DNA of 64,000 nt. Origin: Nocardioides aromaticivorans (GTDB taxonomy: Bacteria; Actinomycetota; Actinomycetes; Propionibacteriales; Nocardioidaceae). The translations under genes and the position numbers were made by a program. Below the pieces are notes generated by a model, which ran no database searches, was not told the DNA's origin, and saw only the letters and a list, made by a program, of their open reading frames with translations. Positions within the stretch are counted from its first letter, which is position 1, and every line of letters starts with the position of its first letter. Below, in pieces: positions 39,778-49,004 of the stretch. The stretch covers positions 2,108,001 to 2,172,000 of the forward strand of contig NZ_JACBZM010000001.1 of NCBI RefSeq assembly GCF_013408525.1. Reading direction: 5' to 3'.

Positions 39778-41279
39778 CCATCTACGCCGACTACCAGCGC
39801 GACCGCATCGGCTGGTTCTTCGGCCTCTCCGGAGGCCAGCTGATGTTCCTGGCGCTGGCCAGCCTGCCGGCGTTCTGGGCGATCAGCCGCGGGGCGTGGT
39901 TCTCCGCGTTCCTGTTCGCCCTGGTCTGGCTGTTCTTGCTGGCCATCACCGTCATCCCGGTCCGGGGCCGCTCGGCCACCGGCTGGGTGTTCGCTTCGAC
40001 GGCGTACGCCGTGGGTGGGCTGCTGGGCTGGACCTCGTTTAGGGCCAAGGCCACGCAGGGCCGCGGCGAGGACCTCGACACCCCGGACCTGCCTGGGGTG
40101 CTGCAGGGGGTCCAGATCCACGACGGCCCGCCGCATGGCTCGCAGCTGCAGCGCGTCGCGGTGATCCAGGACCACGCCACCAAGACGTGGGCGGTCACGG
40201 CCGCGATCGTGCACCCCGGCATCGGCATGAAGGACGTCGAGGAGCGCAACCGCTACGGCGAGGCGCTTGCCGGGCTGCTCGACGTCGCCGGGCGTACCGA
40301 GAAGGTCGACGAGATCCTCTTCATGGTCCGCACCGTCCCCGAGGACGGCGCCGAGCGCGATCTGTGGGTCACCAAGCACCGCCGCGCCAACGCCCCGGAG
40401 TTGGCCGAGGTGGTGAACGGCGACCTGGCCCACGGCCTCACCCAGGCGTCGGTGCGCACCGAGACGTTCGTGACGATCGTGGTCTCCGAGACCCGGATCG
40501 CCCGGTCGGCCAAGGAGTCCGGCGGCGGCTTCGAGGGACGCTGCCGTGAGATCTACCTGCTCATGGCCGAGATCGAGGCACAGCTGCGCGGCCCGATGGG
40601 CATGACCTCGGTCCGGTGGCTCACCTCGCCCGAACTCGCGCTTGCCTGCCGGACCGGGTTCGCCCCCGGCGATCGCGCCGGCATCGTCGAGGCCATGGCG
40701 ATGCGGGAGAAGGAGCCGGGCGTGAACGCCGACGTCCCGTGGGCATTGGCCGGCCCGTCCGGTGCCGACGCCACGGTGCGGCACTACAGCCACGACGCCT
40801 GGAACTCGATCAGCGCCACCATCAAGCTGCCCACCCGCGGCGTGGCGATGGGCGCACTCGCACCGATCCTCACCCCGAGCGAGTCCGGCGAGAGGCGCTC
40901 GTTCGTCGTCGCCTACCCGATCGTGTCCCAGTCCAAGGCCGACCGGCAGTCCGGCAACGCCGAGTGGGCCGCCGACCTGGCCGAGGGCATGAACGAGAAG
41001 CTCGGCCGCAAGACCCGCGCCAAGCAGCGCGACGAGGCACACAAGGCCCGCGGACTGGACGCCAAGCTGGCCCGCGGCAACTCGCTGACCCGCCCCTACG
41101 CGGTGTGCACGGTCACGGTTCCCAAGACGCTGCGGATCACCGAGTTCGGCCGCCGACTGGACGCCTCGGTCCGCCGCGCCGGGTTCGCGCCGCTGCGCCT
41201 CGACCTCGCCCAGGACACCGGGTTCGCCGCCTCGACCATCCCGCTCGGCACGAGCCTGACCCGGAGCGGAGACGCCTGA
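39774..41279 (+). CDS. SCO6880-family T4SS protein
   Basis: The 501-residue protein has two N-terminal transmembrane helices (QLMFLALASLPAFWAISRGA and FLFALVWLFLLAITVIPVRG), like PrgI/VirB3, and a large cytoplasmic domain. This domain matches the SCO6880 family found next to VirB4-like ATPases in actinobacterial conjugative elements: FVTIVVSETRIARSAKESGG and ATIKLPTRGVAMGALAPI. It probably corresponds to the N-terminal half of VirB4, encoded apart from the ATPase. The ATPase gene follows with a one-base overlap. Confidence 0.82.
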   Translation: MTIYADYQRDRIGWFFGLSGGQLMFLALASLPAFWAISRGAWFSAFLFALVWLFLLAITVIPVRGRSATGWVFASTAYAVGGLLGWTSFRAKATQGRGEDLDTPDLPGVLQGVQIHDGPPHGSQLQRVAVIQDHATKTWAVTAAIVHPGIGMKDVEERNRYGEALAGLLDVAGRTEKVDEILFMVRTVPEDGAERDLWVTKHRRANAPELAEVVNGDLAHGLTQASVRTETFVTIVVSETRIARSAKESGGGFEGRCREIYLLMAEIEAQLRGPMGMTSVRWLTSPELALACRTGFAPGDRAGIVEAMAMREKEPGVNADVPWALAGPSGADATVRHYSHDAWNSISATIKLPTRGVAMGALAPILTPSESGERRSFVVAYPIVSQSKADRQSGNAEWAADLAEGMNEKLGRKTRAKQRDEAHKARGLDAKLARGNSLTRPYAVCTVTVPKTLRITEFGRRLDASVRRAGFAPLRLDLAQDTGFAASTIPLGTSLTRSGDA

Positions 41280-42823
41280 TGACCACCTCTCGCCGCAACC
41301 GCCGCGGCGCTGATCGAGGCAGGGACATGGCGGCCCTGCTGTCGGACTTCGGGCACGACCTGCCCACGATCCCCGCCCTCGAGCCCGAGGCCAAGGAGCC
41401 TCGGATCTTCAAGTACGCCCCGCGCCGCGGCGCAGCTCGTGGCGGCCGCGGCTGGGCGGCCGCCACGGCGCCGGCGTCGGCCTGGTGCATGACCAGCGAC
41501 CAGACGCCGGTGTTCTGGCCGTTCGTCTCCGCGCCCGCCCTGCCTCCGACCGGCGCGCAGATGGGCGTCGACCAGCTCTCGGGCGGCTCGTTCTACTGCG
41601 ACCCGTTCGGGTGGGTGCTGCGCGATGACGTGCCTGCGACCAACCCCAACATCTTTCAGTTCGCCAAGCCCGGCAGTGGCAAGTCCGGCACCACCAAGGC
41701 GTTCTGCACCCGGATGATGCCCTTCGGCTACCGCACCCTGGTCACCGGCGACGTGAAGGACGAGTACGAGTCCCTGTGCCGCGCGCTCGGGGTCGAGCCC
41801 TTCGTCATCGCCCCCGGTTTCTGGGCTCGGGTCAACCCGCTGGACATGGGCCCGCTCGGCGACGGCTGGAAGGACCTCTCCGCCGAGGAACAGCAGCGCC
41901 GCGCCACGATCATCTTCAAGCGCTGGCTGGTCCTGGTCCGCGGTCTCGTCGGATCTATGAAGATCGACGACGAGCGCCGGGTCCCGTTCGGTCCCGACGA
42001 GAGCGACGTCGTTCGCAACGCACTGCAGATCCTCACCGGCTACGCCGCCGGTAACACCGTCCTCAAGGAGACGACCATCCCGCGTCTGTGGGACCTGTTG
42101 CGCAACCCCACCGAGGAGCTCGTCCGGGCCTGCGAGTACGCGAACATCCGCGCGTTCCTCGACGACACCCGGCTGCTGCGCAACGCACTCGGCGAGCTGG
42201 TCACCGGTACCCTGGCCGGCCTCTTCGATGACTTCACCAACATCGAGGTCGACTGGCGTGCCCCGATCCAGTCGTTCAGCCTTTCCCGGCTCGACGGCCT
42301 GGGCGATGAGGCGGTCGGCATCGCGCTGCTGTGCATGAACTCCTGGGGCCGCGGCCTGCGGGAGATCGCCGAGCCCGGCGACCTGCGCATCGTCGTGCGC
42401 GACGAGGTCTGGAAGCAGATGCGTCTCGGAACCGCCGCGGTGGCCAGCTTCGACGCCGACCTGCGGCTCTCCCGCGGCATGGCCGGTAAAGGCGGCGACA
42501 TCCAGTTCTGCAACCTTCACAAGCCCTCCGACCTGCTCTCGGTCGGCGACGCCGACTCCCAGGCCGCGATGATCGCCAAGGACCTCCTCGAGCTGGCCGA
42601 CATCAAGATCCTCGGCGCGCAGAAGCCTCGCGTCGCCCGCGAGCTCGACTCGATGCTCGGTCTCGGCCCGATCGCCCAGGACCTCGTCTCCGGGTGGGCG
42701 ATGCAGGACAAGGGCCGAGCGCTGTGGTGCATCGGCGACGCCACCTACAAGGTCCAGACCGTGCTGCACCCGCTGGAGAAGAAGCTCTACTACACCAACG
42801 AGGCCATCGAGGCCGCGGCCTGA
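41279..42823 (+). CDS. VirB4-like T4SS ATPase (C-terminal ATPase part)
   Basis: The 514-residue ATPase has Walker A FAKPGSGKSGTTKAF (about residues 127-141) and LRIVVRDEVWKQM (about 366-378) at the Walker B position with an arginine-aspartate-glutamate. Downstream is the VirB4-type helical region (GGDIQFCNLHKPSDLL). A typical VirB4 has 700-900 residues; the missing N-terminal part is supplied by the SCO6880-type gene upstream. It energises assembly and transport. Start ATG at 41279 overlaps the previous stop (TGATG). Confidence 0.85.
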   Translation: MTTSRRNRRGADRGRDMAALLSDFGHDLPTIPALEPEAKEPRIFKYAPRRGAARGGRGWAAATAPASAWCMTSDQTPVFWPFVSAPALPPTGAQMGVDQLSGGSFYCDPFGWVLRDDVPATNPNIFQFAKPGSGKSGTTKAFCTRMMPFGYRTLVTGDVKDEYESLCRALGVEPFVIAPGFWARVNPLDMGPLGDGWKDLSAEEQQRRATIIFKRWLVLVRGLVGSMKIDDERRVPFGPDESDVVRNALQILTGYAAGNTVLKETTIPRLWDLLRNPTEELVRACEYANIRAFLDDTRLLRNALGELVTGTLAGLFDDFTNIEVDWRAPIQSFSLSRLDGLGDEAVGIALLCMNSWGRGLREIAEPGDLRIVVRDEVWKQMRLGTAAVASFDADLRLSRGMAGKGGDIQFCNLHKPSDLLSVGDADSQAAMIAKDLLELADIKILGAQKPRVARELDSMLGLGPIAQDLVSGWAMQDKGRALWCIGDATYKVQTVLHPLEKKLYYTNEAIEAAA

Positions 42824-42844
42824 GCCGTCCGGGACTGACCAGTC

Positions 42845-45800
42845 GTGAAGAAGCTGCTGCTCGCCGGACTGCCGGTCCTGATCGTCTTCATGGGGCTGCC
42901 GTTCGTCGTGACCCTGATGGTCGTCATGACTACCACGGCGGCGGCCGAGTGCCGTACCCAGAGCTCCCAGTCAGCACCCACCGAGCTCGGCGACCTTGGT
43001 GCCATCGACGGCCCCGTGGGCGGCCCGGTCAAGGGCAGGATCACCATGGCCCAGGCCAACATCCCGCGCCGCTCCGGCCTCGATGGGTTCCGGGCCTCCA
43101 TGCCCAAGGTGCTGTCCAAGAGCCCCGACTTCGTCACCCTGAACGAGGCCGGCGGCTGGAGCCTTGCCCAGATCGAGGCCGCGGCCCCGGGCTACGACGC
43201 CTTCCGGGTCTCGGCACCGTCGGAGTCCGGTGCCGGTGCCGAGCAGGCCATGGGCAACGTCGTGCTCTGGAAGCGGTCGACCTGGACCAAGGCCAACGGC
43301 GGTCGCGTCCAGCTTGTCGACGACGACAAGACCTTCTACGACGGTCGGCCGGTCACCTGGGACCGGTTCGCGACCTGGGTGATCCTCGAGCGCGCGGACG
43401 GCCACGGCGGTCGAGAGGTGGTGTCGGTGGTCTCCACCCACCACATGACCAACCCGCACCGCTGGCCGAAGCAGCACGGCAACCCGCCGCTGACCCGCCC
43501 CCAGCAGTACGGCGCCGGGATGGACATCCTGCTGCAGATGCGCAACTCGCTGGCCGCGCACGGCCCGGTGCTCGTCGGTGGCGACATGAACACCCAGGCC
43601 TCCTACACCGACCTGCCCTGGGCGGCCGCGGCGAAGATGAAGGGCGCCGGCTACGGCTGGCACAACCACGGCGTCGACTTCATCTTCTTCCCCCAGCACC
43701 AGGGCGTCCGGCTCGAGCAGGGCTGGGACGGCACCATGGTGTCGGACCACCACTGGCTTTCCGCGCGCATCGCCATGAACGGCGCCGGCCCCGAGAGCGC
43801 CCCGGAGCCCGCGGCCGCCAACGACGGTGTCGTGAACGTTGCCCACACCTCGAGGACAGCGGCCGCGCCGCCGGCCGGCGACGTGCTCGCCCAGCTGATG
43901 CGGCTGCGGTTCGCCTCTGGCTACCCGACCATGACCGCCGAGCAGGCCCGCAACGCGATCACCATCGCCCAGGTCGCCCGCGACCTCCAGATTCCCCGCC
44001 GCGGCCTGCAGATCGCGATCGCCACGGCGATCCAGGAGTCCAAGCTGGTCAACCTCAACAGCGGCGACCGTGACTCCCTCGGCCTGTTCCAGCAGCGCCC
44101 GTCGACCGGGTGGGGGAGCCGGGCCGAGATCACCACCCCGGTGCTGTCCGCGCGTGCCTTCTTCGGCGAGGCCCAGCACACCGGGAACCCTGGCCTGCTC
44201 GACATCCCCGGCTGGCAGAGCATGACCCTCACCCAGGCCGCGCAGGCCGTGCAGCGCTCCGGCTACCCCGACGCCTACGCCCAGTGGGAGGACGTCGCCG
44301 GCGACATCACCGACCTGCTCGGTGGAGACCTGCCCGACCTGCCCGACGACGGCTCCACCACCGACGTCGCCAACTGCCAGGGCGACACCGTCAACCCGAT
44401 CACCGTCGGCACCCTCAACCTGCTCGGCGCCGGCCACACCGACCAGCCCGGCGAGCGGCCGGGCTACGACACCTGGGACAAGCGACTGCCCGGCGCCATG
44501 CGGACCATCGAGAACGCCGGCGTCTCGATCGCCGGTCTCCAGGAGGTCCACCTGCCCCAGGCCAAGGCCCTGGCCAACCAGTACGCAGCCAAGTGGGGCA
44601 TGTACCCGGCCACCGGGAAGGTCCAGAACCGGGTGGTCTGGGACCGCAACGAGTGGGAGCAGACCGACGCCCGTCTCGTCGACATCCCCTACTTCGGCCG
44701 CAAGGACACCGGTATGCCGCTGGTCCAGCTCACCGGCACAGCTGGAGGCCCCAGCGCCGGGCAGGTGATCTGGGTCTGGAGCATCCACAACCCGGCCGAC
44801 GCCCAGGGGGACGCCGCGGGGCACCGCAAGGAGGCACTCCGCCGCCAGCTGGCCACGATGACCGAGCTCTCCGGCACCGGCACCCCGGCGGTGATCCTGG
44901 GTGACTTCAACGACGGCAACAACTCCTCGCACTGCGCCCTGACCCCTGAGCTGACCAACGCCTTCGGCGGGTCGGCCGAGCCCTGCAAGAAGCCCAAGCA
45001 GGACGCGCCGATCGACCACGTCTACGGCACCAACCTCACCTGGGCCAGCGCCGAGGTCGACAACAGCACCAAGGCCAGCAAGCTCGCCGACCACCCGCTC
45101 GTGACCGCCACCACGGCCGGGAGCAGCGCCGGGTGCGCCGTCGCCACCGAGACCAACTACAACCTCGGGCCGGTCAAGCCCCAGCTGACCCAGCTGGTCA
45201 ACATCCTCGGCCCCATGTTCGGCATCAAGACCGTCGGCGGCTACCGCGCGAGCGCCACCGATCCCAACGGCCACCCCGCTGGCCTCGCCGCCGACTTCAT
45301 GGTCCCGCTGACGCCCGCGGGCAAGGCCCAAGGAGACGCACTCGCGGCCTACGCCCAGGCCCACGCCCGCGAGCTCGGCATCGACTACATCATCTGGTAC
45401 CAGCGGATCTGGTCCGTCGCTCGGGCCGACGAGGGCTGGCGTCTGATGGAGGACCGCGGCTCCGCTACCGCCAACCACATGGACCACCCGCACATCAACG
45501 TGCTGCCCAACGTCAAGGTCTCACCGGTCGGCCTCGAGGGTGCGAGCTGTGACGAGGTGGTCTACCCGGTGCCGGCGAAGTACATCGGCTCCGACAACTA
45601 CAACTGGCACGAGACCGGGCCCTACTGGTCCAAGTGGCACACCGGCACCGACTTCTCGGCTCCCTGCGGCACCACTGTCTACGCCGCCCACGCCGGCACC
45701 ATCGAGATCGACACCACCCAGCGCTCCTGGGCTGGTCCCCAGTTGGTGAAGGTCACCACCGGCGCCGGAGGCCTCACCACCTGGTACGCCCACATGCAGA

Positions 45801-45994
45801 ACATCAGCGTGAGCCGCGGTCAGACCGTCGCCGCCGGCGAGCCGATCGGGCAGGTCGGCAAGGAGGGCAACGTCTCGGGCTGCCACCTCCACTTCGAGGT
45901 CCACCTCAAGAACGGCTCGATCTACGGCCCCGACAACGTCGACCCGTCCACCTGGCTCGCCGAGAACGCCTCGCGCCCGAGCCGCGCCGTGTGA
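42845..45994 (+). CDS. Secreted wall hydrolase fusion: EEP - transglycosylase-like - EEP - M15-like - M23
   Basis: The 1,049-residue protein has an N-terminal membrane anchor/signal (LPVLIVFMGLPFVVTLMVVM). An endonuclease/exonuclease/phosphatase (EEP) domain follows (about 62-310; TLNEAGGW, STHHMTN, VLVGGDMNTQ, VSDHHW). Next comes a lytic-transglycosylase-like segment (about 385-480; AIATAIQESKL, SLGLFQQRP). A second EEP domain (about 518-755; VGTLNLL, GLQEVHL, WSIHNP, VILGDFNDG, PIDHVYG, LADHPLV) follows, then an M15/ARB_07466-like region (GYRASATDPNGHPAGLAADF) and an M23 metallopeptidase (HTGTDFSAPCGT, GCHLHFEVH). Both EEP active sites look intact. VirB1-like hydrolases in this position open the wall for the T4SS; the added EEP domains are unusual. 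Start is GTG. Confidence 0.88.
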   Translation: MKKLLLAGLPVLIVFMGLPFVVTLMVVMTTTAAAECRTQSSQSAPTELGDLGAIDGPVGGPVKGRITMAQANIPRRSGLDGFRASMPKVLSKSPDFVTLNEAGGWSLAQIEAAAPGYDAFRVSAPSESGAGAEQAMGNVVLWKRSTWTKANGGRVQLVDDDKTFYDGRPVTWDRFATWVILERADGHGGREVVSVVSTHHMTNPHRWPKQHGNPPLTRPQQYGAGMDILLQMRNSLAAHGPVLVGGDMNTQASYTDLPWAAAAKMKGAGYGWHNHGVDFIFFPQHQGVRLEQGWDGTMVSDHHWLSARIAMNGAGPESAPEPAAANDGVVNVAHTSRTAAAPPAGDVLAQLMRLRFASGYPTMTAEQARNAITIAQVARDLQIPRRGLQIAIATAIQESKLVNLNSGDRDSLGLFQQRPSTGWGSRAEITTPVLSARAFFGEAQHTGNPGLLDIPGWQSMTLTQAAQAVQRSGYPDAYAQWEDVAGDITDLLGGDLPDLPDDGSTTDVANCQGDTVNPITVGTLNLLGAGHTDQPGERPGYDTWDKRLPGAMRTIENAGVSIAGLQEVHLPQAKALANQYAAKWGMYPATGKVQNRVVWDRNEWEQTDARLVDIPYFGRKDTGMPLVQLTGTAGGPSAGQVIWVWSIHNPADAQGDAAGHRKEALRRQLATMTELSGTGTPAVILGDFNDGNNSSHCALTPELTNAFGGSAEPCKKPKQDAPIDHVYGTNLTWASAEVDNSTKASKLADHPLVTATTAGSSAGCAVATETNYNLGPVKPQLTQLVNILGPMFGIKTVGGYRASATDPNGHPAGLAADFMVPLTPAGKAQGDALAAYAQAHARELGIDYIIWYQRIWSVARADEGWRLMEDRGSATANHMDHPHINVLPNVKVSPVGLEGASCDEVVYPVPAKYIGSDNYNWHETGPYWSKWHTGTDFSAPCGTTVYAAHAGTIEIDTTQRSWAGPQLVKVTTGAGGLTTWYAHMQNISVSRGQTVAAGEPIGQVGKEGNVSGCHLHFEVHLKNGSIYGPDNVDPSTWLAENASRPSRAV

Positions 45995-46070
45995 TCGCAC
46001 CGGAGGGCTGACCGCACATAGGTGACCAGCGAGGCCCAACGACCCACGACCGCCCGGAGGTGGCCAACCG

Positions 46071-46673
46071 ATGCAGCGCGACCGACGACGAGACCCCTAC
46101 CCGTGGACCTGGGAGGTCCCGCTAGCGGTGACGCTGGCGACCTTGTTCGTCATCGTCATCGGCATCCAGCTCGGCCGATCGGTGGCCAACCTGCTGGCCG
46201 GCGCCGGGTGGACCTGGCCCGACGCCAACGCCGGCGCCTTCCCCTCACCGATCGGGACCGCGTTCTGGACCAGCCTGCCCGGCGTCTTGGGCGGTAACGC
46301 GGGGGCGGGACTGCCCGACCCGGTCCCCGATCACCTCGCCGGCCGCGGCCTGGTGTGGGCCAGCCTCGCGCTGACCGAGCTCTCGCTGCTGGCCGCGACC
46401 ATCTGGGCCGGTGTCTGGGCCTACCAGCGCTGGGGGCCCGGCCGGATGCGCGGCATGGCGACTGCAGCCGAGGCCGAGAAGCTCCTAGGAGTCACCCGTC
46501 TTCGCAAGGTCGCCGGCATCGTCCGCCCCGACATCTACGGCAAGCACGCGGCCGCCTCGGCCGCGCCGATGCAGCGCCCTGCCGGTGACCACACCGAGCA
46601 ACCTGGTCCGCAGCTCGGCCACGGGCTCAGCCCCTGGCTCCTGGACGGGCGACGAACGAAGGAGGAGCGATGA
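46071..46673 (+). CDS. Two-helix membrane protein, likely N-terminal half of a split T4SS coupling protein
   Basis: The 200-residue protein has two transmembrane helices (VPLAVTLATLFVIVIGIQLG and LVWASLALTELSLLAATIWA) and a cytoplasmic tail with AEAEKLLGVTRLRKVAGIVR and PDIYGK. That tail is like the stretch that links membrane helices to the ATPase in actinobacterial VirD4-type proteins. The next gene, the coupling ATPase, lacks membrane helices and is overlapped by four bases. The two probably act as one coupling protein in two pieces. Confidence 0.65.
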   Translation: MQRDRRRDPYPWTWEVPLAVTLATLFVIVIGIQLGRSVANLLAGAGWTWPDANAGAFPSPIGTAFWTSLPGVLGGNAGAGLPDPVPDHLAGRGLVWASLALTELSLLAATIWAGVWAYQRWGPGRMRGMATAAEAEKLLGVTRLRKVAGIVRPDIYGKHAAASAAPMQRPAGDHTEQPGPQLGHGLSPWLLDGRRTKEER

Positions 46674-48130
46674 AGCTGAGGTTCGACCCGTGGGACGTCG
46701 GCTGGCGCATCGGTGACGCGCACGAGCCGAGGGGTGGCGAGCTGTGGGTGCCGTGGGACCGCACCGCCGGCGTGATCGGCCCGCAGGGCTCCGGCAAGAC
46801 CCTCGACCTGCTCACCCCGGCGCTGCTCGGCGCCCCGGGCGCGGCCCTGGTGACGTTGACGAAGGTCGAGGACCTGCTGCTCAACCTGACCGAGCGCTCC
46901 CGCGACGACCGTCCGTGCGTGGTGCTCGATCCGTTCGGGCTGGCCGAGGGCGTCGTCGACGAGCTGATCTGGGACCCGATCGCCGGATGCGTCGACCCCA
47001 AGGTGGCCGAGCGTCGCGCCAAGGCCTTCACCGCCGGCACCGTCAAGGGCGCGATCACCGGCGGCACCGGCGACGATGCCGCGCGGTTCTACGCCGCGGA
47101 GTCCGCGAAGGTCTTGCAGGGCTACTTCCACGCCGCGGCGCTGACCGGGAAGACGCTCGAGGACGTGCTGCAGTGGGTCGCGAACCCGACCGCGGCCACC
47201 CAGCCGATGGAGATCCTGCGCCGGCATCCGCACGCCGAGCCGTTCTGGCACGGCCTGCTGCACGGTGCGCTCAACGGCGACGACCGCACCGCCGGCAACA
47301 CCGTCACCACGGTGCAGCAGGCGGTGTCGCTGTTCTTCCAGGCCGACATCCGCCGCCGCTGCATCCCCAGCCCCGGACACCCCGCCACCGACCTGGCCGA
47401 CGTGATCCGCCGCCGCGGCACCATCTACCTCCTCGGCCGAGAGGACCCCTACGCCTCGGCCAGCCCGCTGATGACTGCGGTGGCCGAGCACGTTCTGGAC
47501 ACCGGCCTGGTGCTGGCCAACAACTCCCCGTGGGGAGGCCGGCTGTGCCCGCCGCTTGTCTCGGTGCTCGACGAGCTCCCCTCGACCGCGCCGCTCCCGA
47601 CGCTGCGGACCCGGATGGCCAACGAGCGCGCGCTGGGGCTGTCGTTCATCTGGGCCGCCCAGACCCGGCCCCAGCTGACCAGCATCTTCGGCGAGCACGA
47701 GGCCCGGGCGCTGCTCGGCCTCACCAACACCCTGGTCATGTTCGGCGGGTCCAAGGACGTCGCCTTCAACCAGGAGATCTCCGACCTCCTCGGCCAGGTC
47801 CGGATCGGCCGGCGCACGCGCCGCGGTGGTGGCGGCGGGTACGAGGGCGACGACATCGCGATCATGCGGCCTGAGGAGGTCCGCCAACTGCCCGAGCACC
47901 AAGCGCTGGTGATCGCCGAGAACGGCAAGCCGATCATCGCCAAGCTGCACCGCTCTGTGGAGGGCAAGGCGGGCGAACGCCTCCTGGCCGACCAGCGGGT
48001 ATTGCGCGAGCGCCTCACCAACGGCCGCCGCATGGTCATCACCCCCGAGGCCCGCGCCACCGCGGCACTCGTCGAGGCACGCCGTCTCGGCTTCGTCGAC
48101 GACGACCACGCAAGGAGTGATGACCTGTGA
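46670..48130 (+). CDS. TraG/VirD4-like coupling protein ATPase (soluble part)
   Basis: The 486-residue ATPase has Walker A GVIGPQGSGKT (residues 34-44), Walker B region PPLVSVLDELPSTAPL (about 300) and the late GLSFIWAAQTRPQL, typical of T4SS coupling proteins that feed relaxase-bound DNA to the channel. It starts almost at the ATPase domain; membrane helices are encoded by the preceding gene. A Gly/Arg-rich loop (RRTRRGGGGGYEGDD) near residue 385 is unusual. The stop overlaps the DUF4913-like gene. Confidence 0.88.
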   Translation: MKLRFDPWDVGWRIGDAHEPRGGELWVPWDRTAGVIGPQGSGKTLDLLTPALLGAPGAALVTLTKVEDLLLNLTERSRDDRPCVVLDPFGLAEGVVDELIWDPIAGCVDPKVAERRAKAFTAGTVKGAITGGTGDDAARFYAAESAKVLQGYFHAAALTGKTLEDVLQWVANPTAATQPMEILRRHPHAEPFWHGLLHGALNGDDRTAGNTVTTVQQAVSLFFQADIRRRCIPSPGHPATDLADVIRRRGTIYLLGREDPYASASPLMTAVAEHVLDTGLVLANNSPWGGRLCPPLVSVLDELPSTAPLPTLRTRMANERALGLSFIWAAQTRPQLTSIFGEHEARALLGLTNTLVMFGGSKDVAFNQEISDLLGQVRIGRRTRRGGGGGYEGDDIAIMRPEEVRQLPEHQALVIAENGKPIIAKLHRSVEGKAGERLLADQRVLRERLTNGRRMVITPEARATAALVEARRLGFVDDDHARSDDL

Positions 48131-48828
48131 CCGCCGAGCAGCAGACCCGGCGGGCGGCGCCCGCGCTGATGGTCTTCCCGTTCCCCATGCCCGGCGACCA
48201 CGTGCGGCTCGCCTACCGGGAGCTGCACATCGCCATCAACGGCACCGAGGAGGAGAAGCAGGCTCTCGGCAACCACGCGCTGTTGCCGCGGCCGTGGGAG
48301 CCGGCCTCCTGCCTGGACCCCGATCTTCGGCACGACCTGTGGGAGTGGCTCGAGGACGTCGTGATCTGGCTGAACCGCGAGTACACCTGGGACGTCTCCG
48401 GGCTCATCCCCAGCTGCTGGCCCCTGCACCCGCACCTGGTCCACGAGATCGCCGTGCTGGCCGACCAGCGCCGGCGAGCAGGGCTGGCGATGACCAGCGA
48501 CGCGCTCGAGGAGTGGCACCGCTACTGCCTGCCGGCGTTCAACGACCGCATGCGCAACAGGCTGCGGGCCCACTGCGACGACGAGCACAAGACATGGCCG
48601 GCCAAGCCGCGACACAATGAGCACCTGGCCGAAGCCAGCCGCCAGCGGCGCGAGAACGCCTTCGCCCACGACGTCGACGCGCTGCACCTAGGTCGCCGGA
48701 CCATCGAACAGCCGGAGTTGCCGGGGCATCCGCGTCTAGTCGAGGTTGACCTGAACACTGGCGAGATCAGGGACGAACCGCTCGGCGCGCAGCCGCACAC
48801 CCGCACCGCGAAAGGCCCGCGCACCTGA
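48127..48828 (+). CDS. DUF4913-like protein
   Basis: The 233-residue soluble protein contains WLEDVVIWLNREYTW, IPSCWPLHPHLVHEIAVLAD and EEWHRYCLPAFNDRM. These match the DUF4913 pattern found at the ends of actinobacterial transfer operons beside the coupling protein. The function is unknown. Start is GTG at 48127, overlapping the coupling-protein stop. It ends the second transfer operon. A 176-base gap without recognisable genes separates it from the convergent cargo pair. Confidence 0.72.
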   Translation: MTAEQQTRRAAPALMVFPFPMPGDHVRLAYRELHIAINGTEEEKQALGNHALLPRPWEPASCLDPDLRHDLWEWLEDVVIWLNREYTWDVSGLIPSCWPLHPHLVHEIAVLADQRRRAGLAMTSDALEEWHRYCLPAFNDRMRNRLRAHCDDEHKTWPAKPRHNEHLAEASRQRRENAFAHDVDALHLGRRTIEQPELPGHPRLVEVDLNTGEIRDEPLGAQPHTRTAKGPRT

Positions 48829-49004
48829 CGCGGCAGTCGCGTCTGTGAGAGTCATGGAATCCGCTCAGGTCGTCGTTTGCTCGTTCCGTCGGCGCTCCAG
48901 CTTCGAAATCGCTCTTCAGCGGGCGGCAGGACGGCAACGTCAGCCAGACAGGATTCGGACTCGGATCGGGAGCCGCGGGCAACGGTCGGATCAGAAGGTC
49001 TCTG

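Noticed and set aside
42971..45493. An 840-codon frame on the minus strand opposite the EEP/M23 gene.
   Set aside because: It is a shadow of a gene with clear domains and has the Gly/Val/Asp/Leu bias of antisense frames.
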